DNA of 64,000 bases, from NCBI RefSeq assembly GCF_031582885.1, contig NZ_CP133988.1, positions 1,805,501-1,869,500 on the forward strand, in the 5' to 3' direction. This document shows, piece after piece, positions 18,832 through 31,091 of this stretch. This stretch comes from Streptococcus parasanguinis (GTDB lineage: Bacteria > Bacillota > Bacilli > Lactobacillales > Streptococcaceae). How positions within the stretch are numbered: position 1 is the stretch's first letter; every line of letters begins with the position of its first letter. Made by a program: the position numbers and the translations under genes. A model generated the notes under the pieces. It saw nothing but the letters and a program-made list of their open reading frames with translations. It did no database searches and was not told the DNA's origin.

Positions 18832-19713
18832 CTATTCAAGGGCGCTAGCACCAGCAACGATTTCAGTAATTTCTTGTGTAATCGCTGCTTGACGAGCACG
18901 GTTGTATTGAATCGTTAATTCATCAATGACTTTCTTGGCATTGTCTGTTGCAGTTTGCATGGCCATCATCCCAGCAGCATTTTCAGCTGTTTTAGCATCA
19001 ATAATGGCACCATAGATCATGCTTTCAGCAAATTGAGGAAGCAATTGATCCAAGATGGCATCTCGACTAGATTCCAATTCTAGATTCAATACATAGTCCT
19101 CATCCGCTTCATTGGGGTCCAAATCAATAATTGGAAGCATTTGTTCCACCCGCATTTGGCTAGTTAAACTGTTAACGTGGTGGTTGTAACAGACGTACAA
19201 CTCATCAAACAAGCCTTCCTGATACATTTGGACTGTTTTCGAAATGATCTTGCGAACTTCCTTAAAGCTAGGATGATCAGGCAAACCACGCAATTCATAA
19301 ACCGGCTGAATCCCACGGGCACGGAAGAAATCCGCACCGACACTTCCAATACAGATCACTTCAAAGTCATCTCCAGTTGGATGGTATTCAGCCTTCATTT
19401 CCATCATGGTTTTAAGGATGGAGGCATTGTAACCTCCGACCAAACCACGATCGGATGTAATCACGATATAAGCTGTCTTTTTTACCGGCCGACTCACCAA
19501 CATAGGATGGAACTTGGCATTCTCAGTTTCATGTCCATGGAGCAAGTCAGTTAGTAACTTACGTACCTTAGCGGCATAAACCTGAAAATCCTTGGCTGCT
19601 TGCTCAGATTTCCCAAGTTTAGCAGCAGACACCATCTGCATGGCATTGGTAATTTGACTGGTATTTTTAGTGGATGCAATTTTATTTTTTATATCATTTA
19701 ATGAAACTGCCAT
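18832..19713 (-). CDS. atpG: ATP synthase gamma subunit
   Basis: Rotor shaft of F1. 293 aa. N-terminal helix [22 protein letters not shown] and C-terminal helix [36 protein letters not shown] form the coiled coil inside alpha3beta3; [11 protein letters not shown] is conserved. It lies between atpA (15 nt) and atpD (85 nt gap with no clear terminator). Confidence 0.98.
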   Translation of the reverse strand: MAVSLNDIKNKIASTKNTSQITNAMQMVSAAKLGKSEQAAKDFQVYAAKVRKLLTDLLHGHETENAKFHPMLVSRPVKKTAYIVITSDRGLVGGYNASILKTMMEMKAEYHPTGDDFEVICIGSVGADFFRARGIQPVYELRGLPDHPSFKEVRKIISKTVQMYQEGLFDELYVCYNHHVNSLTSQMRVEQMLPIIDLDPNEADEDYVLNLELESSRDAILDQLLPQFAESMIYGAIIDAKTAENAAGMMAMQTATDNAKKVIDELTIQYNRARQAAITQEITEIVAGASALE

Positions 19714-19728
19714 CTTCCACTCCTATTT

Positions 19729-21237
<1,509 letters not shown>

Positions 21238-21249
21238 TCACACCACTTT

Positions 21250-21786
21250 CTATTTCAATTTAGATTTTATAACTTGCAATTGGTGTTTGAGACTGGTATC
21301 CAACGTTTTATGATTGGCTGTCACGACAAAGCCACCAATTAAATCTGGATCGATCTTTTGTTGGATCGAGCGAACTTGAATCCCAAATTTTCTTTCGATA
21401 ATGGGGATTAGCTTTTGCTCTTGAACAGGATCCAAACCAGCAACCGTCGTAACAGTGACGACAAAAGCGTTGCTCAACAGTTGAATCTGATCCAAACAAA
21501 TCGTTACAATGTCATAAAATAAGGCTTCACGATGATTGAGAATAACCACTTCAATCAAATGGTCGAGTAATTGTGAATCAGAGGGTTGAAAAAGTCTTAG
21601 ACTTTTTGCTTTCTCTTCATCCTCTACACCGATATGAGCTAAGAAGTTAGCAAGTCCAGTCTCTTCAAAAATAGCCTTGATTTGGGTCAATTTTTCAAAG
21701 ACTAGATCTTGTTCTCCTTTTTCAAAGACCAATTGAACAAAAGGCTGGGTATATCTCTCAATCACCATCAGTTGCTTTTTGTCCAT
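21250..21786 (-). CDS. atpH: ATP synthase delta subunit
   Basis: Peripheral-stalk subunit linking b to F1. 178 aa, helical N-terminal domain and the conserved C-terminal region KIDPDLIGGFVVTANHKTLD. The start overlaps the last base of atpF, so the pair is translationally coupled. Confidence 0.96.
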   Translation of the reverse strand: MDKKQLMVIERYTQPFVQLVFEKGEQDLVFEKLTQIKAIFEETGLANFLAHIGVEDEEKAKSLRLFQPSDSQLLDHLIEVVILNHREALFYDIVTICLDQIQLLSNAFVVTVTTVAGLDPVQEQKLIPIIERKFGIQVRSIQQKIDPDLIGGFVVTANHKTLDTSLKHQLQVIKSKLK

Positions 21787-22280
21787 TAGGCTTCTCCTAA
21801 TTCATCAAGATAGCGATCGATCAGTTGGCGTTGACCTTCAGCATCCAGCTGTTGACTCAACAATTTGCCGGCAAGATTGACAGTGAGATCTGCCACATCG
21901 CCTTTGATACTGTTCAATGCTTCTTCTTTGTTATGCGCAATTTCTTGTTGCGCTTTTTCTTTCAAACGTACTGCTTCTTGAGTGGCTTCTGAAAGGATCT
22001 GAGATTTGTTCTTTTCTGCAGTTTCCTTTGCATTTTCGACGATAGACGCAGCTTCTTTGCGGCTACCTGCCAACTCTTCTTCACGTTTACTTGCTAGTTC
22101 CTCAGCTTTTTGACGAGCTGATTCTGCTCCATCAATATCATCTGTAATCTTTTTGGCACGCGCTTCTAAAATTCCATTGATATTGTTCCATGCAAATTTC
22201 TTTATTAAAAAGATTAATAATAGGAAGGAACCAGCAATGAGAATAAAGTTACCAATAATTTCACTCATTGATACATGCAT
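21786..22280 (-). CDS. atpF: ATP synthase b subunit
   Basis: Membrane-anchored peripheral stalk. 164 aa: one N-terminal transmembrane helix (about residues 9-27), then a long charged helix ([20 protein letters not shown]...), ending [13 protein letters not shown] start chosen, as in other streptococcal b subunits. Confidence 0.97.
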   Translation of the reverse strand: MHVSMSEIIGNFILIAGSFLLLIFLIKKFAWNNINGILEARAKKITDDIDGAESARQKAEELASKREEELAGSRKEAASIVENAKETAEKNKSQILSEATQEAVRLKEKAQQEIAHNKEEALNSIKGDVADLTVNLAGKLLSQQLDAEGQRQLIDRYLDELGEA

Positions 22281-22299
22281 TCTTCTACTCCTCCTCTAC

Positions 22300-23013
22300 T
22301 TACTCTTCGCCATTAATTTTCTTACCAATATAGATTGATGACAACATGGTAAACACATAGGCTTGGATACATGAAATAAAAATTGAAAATGCAGTCCATG
22401 CCATGCTACCAATAAAGGCAACTGGATACCAATAGAAAGCTTGGTGTGATAAGTTCACGAGCAAGCTTGCTAATACCTCACCCGCAAAGATATTTCCGAA
22501 GATCCGAAGTGCCAAGGAGGCAAAGTTCGTTAATTCTTCCAAAATATTCATGGGGGTCATAAATCCAGGTGTCACAAAAGCCTTTAAATATTCCTTCACA
22601 CCACGTCGGCGAATTCCTTCTACATGGGCGATTAAGGTGATCAAAAATGAAAAGGCAAAGTCATAACCCAGGTTAGCGGTTGGTGATGTCCACAAATTGT
22701 AACCATTGGTCGTTTCGATTTTAGCCATCAATCCAATGTTATTGGCTACTAAAAGAAAGAGGAAAAGAACAAACAAGAACAAGGAATAGTCCTTTATGTA
22801 ATGTTCCCCAATATTTCCTTTTGTAAAGCCTACGACAAAGTCATATGCGTATTCCAGCACATTTTGTTTGCCTTTTGGTCGGATCGACATTTTTCGACTG
22901 GCCCAATAAATGAAGCCAAAAACGGCGAAAACAGAAATCAGGGTCATAGCAAGTAGGGTCAAATTAAAAGATACAGGTCCAAGAGTAATCGTTGGATTGA
23001 TACTTTCTTCCAA
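22300..23013 (-). CDS. atpB: ATP synthase a subunit
   Basis: Membrane subunit forming the proton half-channels. 237 aa with about five transmembrane helices. The essential arginine is in [15 protein letters not shown] near residue 167, with [16 protein letters not shown] near the C-terminus. It ends 19 nt before atpF. Confidence 0.97.
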   Translation of the reverse strand: MEESINPTITLGPVSFNLTLLAMTLISVFAVFGFIYWASRKMSIRPKGKQNVLEYAYDFVVGFTKGNIGEHYIKDYSLFLFVLFLFLLVANNIGLMAKIETTNGYNLWTSPTANLGYDFAFSFLITLIAHVEGIRRRGVKEYLKAFVTPGFMTPMNILEELTNFASLALRIFGNIFAGEVLASLLVNLSHQAFYWYPVAFIGSMAWTAFSIFISCIQAYVFTMLSSIYIGKKINGEE

Positions 23014-23046
23014 GGTTTGACACCTCCTTTTCTAAAATAGAAGCGT

Positions 23047-23247
23047 CTATTTGATAATAAAGGCCATAACCAAGGTTACGAAGAAAGTACCTTCGACAAA
23101 GGCAACACCAAGGATCAAAAGACTACGCAATTGACCGATAATTTCTGGTTGACGAGACGCAGATTTCAATAAGCTACTCATCATCAAACCTTCTGCCAGT
23201 GATACACCAAAACAGGCTAAACAAAGACCTAAAAATGTTAAATTCAT
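23047..23247 (-). CDS. atpE: ATP synthase c subunit
   Basis: Proton-carrying rotor-ring subunit. 66 aa, two transmembrane helices joined by the polar loop ARQP-like SRQPEIIG. The proton-binding carboxylate is Glu52 in [10 protein letters not shown]. In pneumococcus substitutions in this helix give optochin resistance; no conclusion on drug response can be drawn here. First gene of the operon, with AAGGAGA before ATG. Confidence 0.97.
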   Translation of the reverse strand: MNLTFLGLCLACFGVSLAEGLMMSSLLKSASRQPEIIGQLRSLLILGVAFVEGTFFVTLVMAFIIK

Positions 23248-23280
23248 GATGAATTCTCCTTTTATAAATTTTACCTCCTT

Positions 23281-23309
23281 AGTTTACTCCTAAAAGATAT
23301 AATAGTCAA
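23281..23309 (-). promoter_or_regulatory. Promoter of the ATP synthase operon
   Basis: Minus strand TTGACT (23304-23309), 17-bp spacer, TAAACT (23281-23286), 34 nt before atpE. The upstream stretch to the zmp terminator shows no other feature. Confidence 0.75.
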
Positions 23310-23438
23310 ATATTTCCTAGCAAAGTAAGCGTTTTAGTGAAATTACGTTATTTTTTTAATATGATAATTTTTCCTATCTACGATTGATTTCTTTTAATTT
23401 TTAGACGCTTTGTCCACCTCTATTCATTTTTTCTTCTA

Positions 23439-23468
23439 AAAAACTCTCACCTGCTCAGCAGATGAGAG
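23439..23468 (-). terminator. Terminator of the M26 metalloprotease gene
   Basis: Minus strand CTCTCATCTGCT-GAGCAGGTGAGAG-TTTTTT right after the stop codon at 23476. Confidence 0.9.
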
Positions 23469-23475
23469 AATTCGA

Positions 23476-26400
23476 TTATTTAAAGATAGACGTTTTGAAA
23501 CTGTCTGTTTGTTGCAGTAATTTCTTAAAGATTTTTTCTTTCAAGGCAAGGGTATTGTCAAATTTGACAGAACCATTCTTCAAACTGGCCTGATCTTTTT
23601 CAACCGCAGTTGCAAAGGCTTGTTTTAAGTCCTCATAAGAGCTATAAGTAGTCCCATCCACTTCAATAGCCTGAAGTCCATTTTTGGCACTGGTTACCAC
23701 TTCATTGAAGTAGGCTTTCTTCCAGTCTTCAAGGGTACTGAATTTCCCATCAGAAATCTTTTGAATGATGTAATCATCCCCTAGCGTCGCATGACCTGCT
23801 TGTTTGGATTCTTGTTTATACTTGTTTGAAGCATAGCCTAAGAAGCCTTTTTCATAGCCATAGTAACCCCAGAGTCTGAAGGTATTGTGTTTGAAGGACA
23901 TGGCTCCAGGAGCCCCTTCACTGGTGTTTCCACCATAGATCCCTGTCATCATCGGTACCGTCACATAGGCGGAGCCAAAGTCAGATGGATTATAGACTCC
24001 ATTTCCAGGACTACGATTGGTCATGAAGTTGTTGGTGATGAGATCATCTACTGAATGTAAGGTGATCGCTTTTTCCTCATCGCTCAAAGGACGTACCTTA
24101 TCAAATTGATTCTTGGTGTTAGCCCCTCGGTATTGTTTATCAACCTTCTTGAACCATGCATTGTTCAAGTCTTGACTGCCTTTGTTGAGGACAGCTTCTC
24201 CTTCTAGGTAATCCAGAAGCATGAGGGTGTCGTTATAGCCTTTCATATACCGATCAATTTCGTCACGTGACTTCAAATCATTTGGATTGGTATTGTACCA
24301 TTGGTTCCCATCATTTGGACGTTCATAGGCCATGTTGATACCTAAGGCCTTGTATTCCCCATTTGGATTGGATACGGATGGCGTTTGTAACATGCCTTGG
24401 GCAAAGGCTTCGATATCGGTTCCTTCTCGGTGTCTCCAACCACCTAAGTATACCATGCGGTCATTGACGTGCGTTGTTTCGTGGGTAAAGGCAGAGACCC
24501 CAAAGTCACTGATCATATCGGTCACCATGAAGAAAACAGAGTCGTCTTTATATGGGTTTCCGTAAATTCGCGCCACAGCTCCCATGCGCCAATCTGTCGC
24601 ATGGTAACGATCGGTTGGACCATACAATTCACGGATTGGAGCGACATCTTTGCCACTGTTGGTATGGCCGTAACGGTCTGTACTAATGCCCTTGTAGTTT
24701 TGGTTATCAAGGACAGGGGTCGGCACCATATTATTGCTCTTCAAGAGTTGATTGCGAACCTTATCCGTTGCTAGACGTGACCAGAAATCGAGATAATTTT
24801 GTTGCCCTTTCGCCACCTTGTCAATTTCCGCTTTGAAGGCATTCCGCTCTGCTTCCGTGTTCTTACCATATTTCTCGAAGGAACTATAAGCCATGGTATT
24901 GTATGTTGAAATCAAGAACATATGGGCATCTTTTAAGTTCAAGAGTGGCAAGATCATTTTACCGTGAACATCATTGTTTAAGCCCTCATAGGCTCTATGC
25001 TTAGCAGATGCGAAAGCTGGATTGGTCGTCTCAGGCTCCACAATATAGACATTGTCTTTGGTTGCTTTAATGAACCAATCATTCAAGTCTGTCTCTTTTG
25101 TGAAGAGCTCCATATTGTACTTCAAGAAGTCATTTAGGTTCCCAGAAAGAGTCGATTTAGCCACGACTTCTCGGAAGGCATCGTGGGTACGAGTCCCTTT
25201 GATGTAGTCTTCTTTTGAACCAATTTCAATCAAGCGGTCTAAGACATCAACATTCTTCCCATAGAAATCTGGCTTGAACAACATGAGCTGTTTGAGATTG
25301 ACATCATCGAACTTCACTCCATAATAGCGATTGAGGTATGACAAACCAAGAAGAACAGCGGCCTTGTTGTCATCAACTTTCTTGATAAGGGCCCGTTTGG
25401 CAGCCTCATCTGTATTTAATTGATGATCTTGGTTTTCAACTAGTTGTTTGACAAAGTGAGTCAGATTATCCTTGACTGCTTGGAAGCTTTCTTCAAGGTA
25501 AAGGTTCTTAATGGCATTGACTTTGTTAGGACCTGTTCGACCAAGATGTGTGTAGATTGGATCTGATTGTAATTCGACAGGGCTTAATTTTTCAACGATC
25601 GCACCAATGAGATCGCTCCGGTCTTTGTCCACCATATTTGGCGTATAGACCACTTCACCGAGCTCCGCCACACTGTACTCTTTGACTTGTTTGACTTTAG
25701 ACTCTTTCGGTGAAATGCTAAAGATATCTTTTGTCTTATCGGCATAATGGATCAGGATGTGATCAGCATCAGCTAGTTCAGTAACAAAATCATTGCCCTT
25801 CATAGCAGTCACAGACAAGACTTCCTTGGTCAAGAGAGGACTCGTTGCAGCCAATTTATTCCCTTGGTCGACAATCCATTCTTTGTTGTAGAATGGTTGC
25901 AATTTAGCAATATTGCGGTAAGCTAGCTCACGAGTCGCATCGTAAGCAGTGATAGCCTTGTATTGATCGTCTTTGCTAACAAGGTGATTGAGCGTATCTT
26001 CAATTGGTTTCCTGCTGGTGAATTTATCAGCAGTGATTCCCATTGCTTCGATTTTCTGCTCAGCTTCTGCCAGCGAGATGCTAGGGATTTTACGGGAGTT
26101 GTTAAAGGTTTTCTTCCCTTCACTCACGCCTTCCACACTGTAATTGCGCTTGGTTCTTGAATAGGTGAAATAATCATCTGCGTCAATATCTGAGTGACCA
26201 AAGACCATCTCACCCGTTTTGACTTTCATCATGGTGATGTTGTCTTCAATAGTCCCCAAGGCCCAGTTGGTCCCTAGTAATCCACCAGACTGAACTGCTT
26301 CTTTGAGTTCAATTGAACCTTTAGCAACGGAGTTTCTGAGAACCCCTTCTTTACCCACTGTGTGGTTATTTCCACCATTTTGAGAGGAATAAACGAGACC

Positions 26401-29400
26401 TGCAGCTTTGGCTTTGTTCCCAGTGATTTCAGCATCAACGTAAGCTTTTTCAACGACACCTTTCCAGTTCTCACCAACAACACCCGCTAGATAGCCACCT
26501 TTGTTGCCAGTAGCGTGCAGTTTCCCGATAAAGGCAACATTGCTGACCTTCCCACTACCATCAATTTTATTGACGATCCCTGCTACGTCATTGTTCCCAA
26601 CAACACTTCCTGTTACTTTAACATTTTCAACAGTTGCATTGTTTTTGATGACACCTGCGATTGGTGCTACTCGATCTGTCCCAGGTAGGTCAATATTGAC
26701 ATTTTCAAGCAAGAGATTCTTAACCGAGCCACCTTCGATGTTTCCAAATAATGGTCTTGTAATGTTATGGATGGCAAATTTATTTCCATCCGTACTTTCC
26801 AAAATTCCCTTGAAGGCATTGGTCACATAGGATTTCCCTGCTGGCTGGACATTAGCCGCATTCATATTGCTACCCAGTTTAAAGGTTCCAGTCGGATTGG
26901 CTTGCATGGCTTTTACAAGTTCGTTGAAATTGTAGTAGACATCACCTTCATGTGCTTTTGGTTTCGCAATATAGTGGATATAGTCCTCACTGAACTGGTT
27001 GTCCGCAGTCCGTTGGATGAGATCAGGAGCTTTGGCTGTTACTTTGTAGAGGGTCACGCCATCTACCGTTACTTCTTCAATTTTATCAACGGCTAGTTTT
27101 GTAACCTTATTATCATGGGTAGTGACCTTTAAGTAGTAAGGCTTCACATCTGATGGTGTTTCAGACAAGAGGCTGCTATCGATCTCAAGACCTTGGTCAT
27201 CCACGCTAATCAGACTGGTTTCCTTGATGTTTTTGATTTCAACTTTTTTAAGATCAATTCTCAGTGGTTCTTCCTTGAGAACTTCTTCTTCATCCCCATT
27301 TCCACGGTCATAGACCATGGTCGTTGCGAGCGTATAATCCTTGTAGTAGTCTAAGTCCGCTAAGGCAGCTGCTAAGTCCGTCTCTGAAAGGGCAAAAGTT
27401 TTCACCACTTGATCGCCCTTCTTCAATACAGCCTGGATAGACTTGATGGTCACACCGTCTGGTTTATCCAAACGATAAGTAGCTTTAGCACTGCGCTTCA
27501 ACACTTCCTGATCAAGATTGGTCAAGGTCAAGGTTGGCTTGTCTAATTCCTTTGTCCCTTGTTGAATGATCTGATCTTGCGCTTGTTCTACCACTTCTTC
27601 GGAAATTGTAGGAGCATCCGTTGTTTTGACACCTTTAATGGTCTTGTAGACCTTGGTGATTTTCTTCTTCCCATTTTTACCGGCTTGAGAAACCCTTTCG
27701 GTTCCTTTTAGCAAGGTAGCATCTTGTTCGGTTACCGTCTTAAATGGAATTTCTTCAAAAGCAACTTCCTCTTTTTGGCCTTCAATCGCCTTAGTCCCAC
27801 GACTAATTTTTTCTGGCACAGGAGCTTTTACCGTTTCAGTTGTCGTACTGAGAGGCTCTCCAATCTTCTCACCATTGACCGTCTTATAAACACGACGAAT
27901 CTCCTGACTACCAGCCTCTCCTTTTTGAAGGAGGCTTTCTTCATCGGTGTAACGATTGGCGTCCGTTACATACTCTGTTTCATATGGAAGGATTACCGTT
28001 TCTGTCTCTGTTACTGTCCCTTCCGTAACTTGATAGGTTGGATTCTCCGGTTGAACGGGAGCTTCGCCAACATGGCCTTCTTCCTGTGTCCCCTTGGCTT
28101 CCACCACACCTGTATAGGTTGGGGTCTCCGGTTGAATAGGGGCTTCGCCAACATGGCCTTCTTCTTGTGTCCCTTTAGCTTCCACCACACCTGTATAGGC
28201 TGGGTTCTCTGGTTGAACAGGGGCTTCGCCGACATGGCCTTCTTCCTGTGTTCCCTTAGCTTCTACCACACCTGTATAGGCTGGGTTCTCTGGTTGAACA
28301 GGAGCTTCGCCGATATGGCCTTCTTCCTGTGTTCCCTTAGCTTCCACCACACCTGTATAGGTTGGCTTCTCCGGTTGAACAGGAGCTTCACCGACATGAC
28401 CTTCTTCTTGTGTCCCCTTAGCCGTTACAACTGGAGAAGGATTGGGTTGAGGGGTTGGTTGGGCATCTTCTTTTGTCCCAACAGCAAGAATTTGTGAAAC
28501 TGGTTCTTTAGTGACCTTGCTTTCAACGACTCTGCGAACTTCTTGTCCATCTACCACACTCACTTCTGTCAATAGGGTCCGCTCCCCATTTTGACCAGCA
28601 GTCAGCACCTTGGTTTGCCCTTTAGGTAATGTAGGATCAGCTTGTTTGACAGTTTCAAATGGCACAGGCTCAGTAGAGACTTCCAGGCTTGGTTTTTCAA
28701 CTTGAGGAAAGGCTGGAGAGACTTCTGGGGTCACACGCGCTTGTGCTTCCACTTGTGGAATACCTGTACTTGTTTTGATCGTTCCTTCTACAGAAGGTTT
28801 CGTTTCCTGCATAGCCTTTGGCTCTCGTAAGCTCGTCTTTTGGACTGACGGGTAGCGCAGATAACCAATATAGTCATAACCGTCAATTTGAATCACGCCA
28901 TTTGCAAGATCTTTGCTCGATGCGATCGCAAGATCCTGATTATAGGCACGCAAAACTTGATTTTGTAGGGCTGCGACTTCAACTGGAAGTAGAAGACTTT
29001 GTCCCATAGCTCCAATCAAAAGGACGCCCATGACCTTCTTCCGGTGCTTTTTAGAGAGTAAGAGGACCGCAAAGGAAGCTGTAGCTAAACTTAGGCCAAA
29101 GAGGCCAACTTCCTGACTTCCTGTTTGAGGAAGAACCGACTGAGTTGCTTCCTTCTTCTTATAGACGAGATAGAAAGTATCTTCATTTTGATACTCTTCA
29201 GGGATTGCATGAATCACCTGTGCTTTTTCTTCAGCGGTCAGCTCTTCTTCTGTCACATATCCTAAGTGCACATGAGCAGGTAGGGTCACCTGATCTGCTT
29301 GGACAGGACGAGCCCCTAACAGGCTTCCTCCTAATAAAAAGGCTCCAATGGCCACCGGACCAACACCGACAGTTAATTTCCGAATCGAATATTTGGTCAT

Positions 29401-29430
29401 TTTTTCAAACGTTTGTTTCGCTTTTTTCAT
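23476..29430 (-). CDS. M26 zinc metalloprotease (IgA1 protease/ZmpB-like) surface protein
   Basis: 1984 aa, secreted and wall-linked. YSIRK-type signal peptide (YSIRK at residues 14-18, cleavage near 45). LPQTG at 100-104 is followed by two hydrophobic helices (about 106-126 and 133-149), the N-terminal sortase motif peculiar to streptococcal IgA1-protease relatives. Three G5 domains lie at about 256-322, 473-545 and 548-625; five 27-residue repeats are at 337-466. A beta-helix region (about 850-1080) precedes the M26 catalytic domain. The zinc site is HETTH at 1650-1654 with the third ligand Glu in IEAFAQG near 1674. Whether the substrate is IgA1 or another host protein cannot be told from sequence. 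Confidence 0.94.
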   Translation of the reverse strand: MKKAKQTFEKMTKYSIRKLTVGVGPVAIGAFLLGGSLLGARPVQADQVTLPAHVHLGYVTEEELTAEEKAQVIHAIPEEYQNEDTFYLVYKKKEATQSVLPQTGSQEVGLFGLSLATASFAVLLLSKKHRKKVMGVLLIGAMGQSLLLPVEVAALQNQVLRAYNQDLAIASSKDLANGVIQIDGYDYIGYLRYPSVQKTSLREPKAMQETKPSVEGTIKTSTGIPQVEAQARVTPEVSPAFPQVEKPSLEVSTEPVPFETVKQADPTLPKGQTKVLTAGQNGERTLLTEVSVVDGQEVRRVVESKVTKEPVSQILAVGTKEDAQPTPQPNPSPVVTAKGTQEEGHVGEAPVQPEKPTYTGVVEAKGTQEEGHIGEAPVQPENPAYTGVVEAKGTQEEGHVGEAPVQPENPAYTGVVEAKGTQEEGHVGEAPIQPETPTYTGVVEAKGTQEEGHVGEAPVQPENPTYQVTEGTVTETETVILPYETEYVTDANRYTDEESLLQKGEAGSQEIRRVYKTVNGEKIGEPLSTTTETVKAPVPEKISRGTKAIEGQKEEVAFEEIPFKTVTEQDATLLKGTERVSQAGKNGKKKITKVYKTIKGVKTTDAPTISEEVVEQAQDQIIQQGTKELDKPTLTLTNLDQEVLKRSAKATYRLDKPDGVTIKSIQAVLKKGDQVVKTFALSETDLAAALADLDYYKDYTLATTMVYDRGNGDEEEVLKEEPLRIDLKKVEIKNIKETSLISVDDQGLEIDSSLLSETPSDVKPYYLKVTTHDNKVTKLAVDKIEEVTVDGVTLYKVTAKAPDLIQRTADNQFSEDYIHYIAKPKAHEGDVYYNFNELVKAMQANPTGTFKLGSNMNAANVQPAGKSYVTNAFKGILESTDGNKFAIHNITRPLFGNIEGGSVKNLLLENVNIDLPGTDRVAPIAGVIKNNATVENVKVTGSVVGNNDVAGIVNKIDGSGKVSNVAFIGKLHATGNKGGYLAGVVGENWKGVVEKAYVDAEITGNKAKAAGLVYSSQNGGNNHTVGKEGVLRNSVAKGSIELKEAVQSGGLLGTNWALGTIEDNITMMKVKTGEMVFGHSDIDADDYFTYSRTKRNYSVEGVSEGKKTFNNSRKIPSISLAEAEQKIEAMGITADKFTSRKPIEDTLNHLVSKDDQYKAITAYDATRELAYRNIAKLQPFYNKEWIVDQGNKLAATSPLLTKEVLSVTAMKGNDFVTELADADHILIHYADKTKDIFSISPKESKVKQVKEYSVAELGEVVYTPNMVDKDRSDLIGAIVEKLSPVELQSDPIYTHLGRTGPNKVNAIKNLYLEESFQAVKDNLTHFVKQLVENQDHQLNTDEAAKRALIKKVDDNKAAVLLGLSYLNRYYGVKFDDVNLKQLMLFKPDFYGKNVDVLDRLIEIGSKEDYIKGTRTHDAFREVVAKSTLSGNLNDFLKYNMELFTKETDLNDWFIKATKDNVYIVEPETTNPAFASAKHRAYEGLNNDVHGKMILPLLNLKDAHMFLISTYNTMAYSSFEKYGKNTEAERNAFKAEIDKVAKGQQNYLDFWSRLATDKVRNQLLKSNNMVPTPVLDNQNYKGISTDRYGHTNSGKDVAPIRELYGPTDRYHATDWRMGAVARIYGNPYKDDSVFFMVTDMISDFGVSAFTHETTHVNDRMVYLGGWRHREGTDIEAFAQGMLQTPSVSNPNGEYKALGINMAYERPNDGNQWYNTNPNDLKSRDEIDRYMKGYNDTLMLLDYLEGEAVLNKGSQDLNNAWFKKVDKQYRGANTKNQFDKVRPLSDEEKAITLHSVDDLITNNFMTNRSPGNGVYNPSDFGSAYVTVPMMTGIYGGNTSEGAPGAMSFKHNTFRLWGYYGYEKGFLGYASNKYKQESKQAGHATLGDDYIIQKISDGKFSTLEDWKKAYFNEVVTSAKNGLQAIEVDGTTYSSYEDLKQAFATAVEKDQASLKNGSVKFDNTLALKEKIFKKLLQQTDSFKTSIFK
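28033..28422 (-). repeat. Five 81-nt tandem repeats in the M26 protease gene
   Basis: Codons 337-466 hold five copies (starting at residues 337, 364, 391, 418, 445) of a 27-residue unit beginning AKGTQEEGHVGEAPVQPE; the fifth is shortened. DNA copies are nearly identical, so the number can change by recombination in steps of 27 residues. Located between the first and second G5 domains, it probably acts as a spacer. Confidence 0.92.
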
Positions 29431-29624
29431 CCTAAAATTCCTATATAGTAATATTTAACCCTCGAGCAGGGACCTGATTATTTTTAGAGAGGATGGGATC
29501 CTTTCCAGAAATAAGAACCTTCCCGGGATTTTTTACCTTTACCTATCTTATCTTTTTTCTTCTATTTTAGCAAGCTCTATAACTCAAAAAAATAAACCGT
29601 TTTCTTTATAGGAAGAAAGCAACA
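29431..29624. other. Gene-free stretch upstream of the M26 protease gene
   Basis: About 190 bp with no ORF of note. It must contain the zmp promoter and leader; a TACTAT-like -10 lies near 29445-29450 on the minus strand, but no convincing -35 was found. Confidence 0.4.
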
Positions 29625-29647
29625 CAAAAAACGCCTCGAAAGGCGTT
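29625..29647 (-). terminator. Terminator of the glycogen operon
   Basis: Minus strand ACGCCT-ttcg-AGGCGT followed by TTTTT, 17 nt after the glgA stop. Confidence 0.9.
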
Positions 29648-29663
29648 TGTATTATAGATCTAT

Positions 29664-31091
29664 TTATAAGGATTGGTACAAATCATTGTATCGTTGACTA
29701 GCCGTATCCCATGAGAAGTCACGCGTCATAGCTTGCTCTTGCAGACCATACCAAGCCTGTTTGTCATTGTAGTAGACAGCCAAGGCTTCATCAACTGCCC
29801 AGTTAAACCAATAGCCAGACAAATTATTGAAGCTAAAGCCTGTTCCACTTCCATCAACAGCATTATACGGTTGGACCGTATCTCGAAGTCCGCCGACTTC
29901 ATGCACTAAAGGAAGGGTTCCATAACGCATGGCCATCATTTGAGAAAGACCACACGGTTCAAAACGGCTTGGCATCAAGAAGACATCCGACGCTGCATAG
30001 ATTTCTTGGGCCAATTGGACATCAAATGTGATATTCGCTGAAAGTTTATCTGGGTAGGCTTGACCAAACCAAGCAAAGGCATTTTCAAATCCAGGATCTC
30101 CTGTACCGAGCAAGACAATCTGAATATCCTTTTGCAAGAGTTGATGCAACTCTTCTACCACAACGTCAAAGCCTTTTTGACGTGTCAAACGAGAGACGAT
30201 CCCAAACAAAGGAACATCATCGCGAACAGGTAGACCGACACGTTCTTGAAGAGCTCGTTTGCTAGCTGCTTTACCTGAAAGATCTGAGAGACTGAAGTGA
30301 TACGTCAAGAGTGGATCCGTTTCAGGATTATACAGATCTGCATCAATCCCGTTAACAATTCCGGTCACCTTGCCAGACTCCATTCGAAGGATCTGATCCA
30401 AGCCACAACCATATTCAGCAGTCATAATCTCATGCGCATAGCTAGGAGAAACGGTTGTTACACGGTCAGCATATAGAATACCAGCTTTCATCCAGTTCAG
30501 GCAATCATTCCACCGAAGCGTTCCATCTGCATAGCGTTCAAATCCAACTCCGAATAGGTCCCACAACATTCCTGGGTCGAACTGACCTTGGAATTCCAAA
30601 TTATGGATAGTCAATACTGTTTTAATTCCATGATAAGCTTGAATCCAACGGTATTTTTCCTTCAGCAAGAAAGGAATCATCGCCGTATGGTAATCATGGG
30701 CATGAAGAACATCTGGAATGAAGTCAACTCGTTCCATCGTTTCTAAGGCCGCGAGCTGGAAGAAGGCAAAGCGTTCGCCATCATCGAAGTCACCATACAC
30801 ATGTCCTCTAAAGAAATAGTGTTGGTTATCAATAAAGTAGAAGGTGACGCCATCGCGCACAATGCGTTTCACACCAACATATTGACTTCTCCAGCCAACC
30901 TTGGTCTCAAAATGCAAGACATCTTCGATTTGATCTCCAAACTTGGCCTCTACCATATCATAGTAAGGGAGGATCACGCGCACATCATGACCACTTTTCG
31001 CTAAGGATTTAGGAAGAGCGCCAATAACGTCTCCCAAACCACCTGTTTTAGAAAACGGTGCTCCTTCAGCTGCAACAAATAATAGTTTCAT
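29664..31091 (-). CDS. glgA: Glycogen synthase GlgA
   Basis: GT5 ADP-glucose-dependent glycogen synthase, elongating alpha-1,4-glucan chains. 475 aa. ADP-glucose-binding [13 protein letters not shown] is at residue 15, the second site region [18 protein letters not shown] near 375. Its start shares one base with the glgD stop. Last gene of glgB-C-D-A; no glgP follows. Confidence 0.97.
   Translation of the reverse strand: MKLLFVAAEGAPFSKTGGLGDVIGALPKSLAKSGHDVRVILPYYDMVEAKFGDQIEDVLHFETKVGWRSQYVGVKRIVRDGVTFYFIDNQHYFFRGHVYGDFDDGERFAFFQLAALETMERVDFIPDVLHAHDYHTAMIPFLLKEKYRWIQAYHGIKTVLTIHNLEFQGQFDPGMLWDLFGVGFERYADGTLRWNDCLNWMKAGILYADRVTTVSPSYAHEIMTAEYGCGLDQILRMESGKVTGIVNGIDADLYNPETDPLLTYHFSLSDLSGKAASKRALQERVGLPVRDDVPLFGIVSRLTRQKGFDVVVEELHQLLQKDIQIVLLGTGDPGFENAFAWFGQAYPDKLSANITFDVQLAQEIYAASDVFLMPSRFEPCGLSQMMAMRYGTLPLVHEVGGLRDTVQPYNAVDGSGTGFSFNNLSGYWFNWAVDEALAVYYNDKQAWYGLQEQAMTRDFSWDTASQRYNDLYQSL

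Noticed and set aside
28033..28422. Regular repeats that might suggest a CRISPR array
   Set aside because: Units are contiguous, coding and without variable spacers; they belong to the protease.
27724..28497. 257-aa plus-strand ORF with internal repeats
   Set aside because: Antisense of the 81-nt repeats in the M26 protease gene. The repeats keep the frame open; no promoter or RBS.
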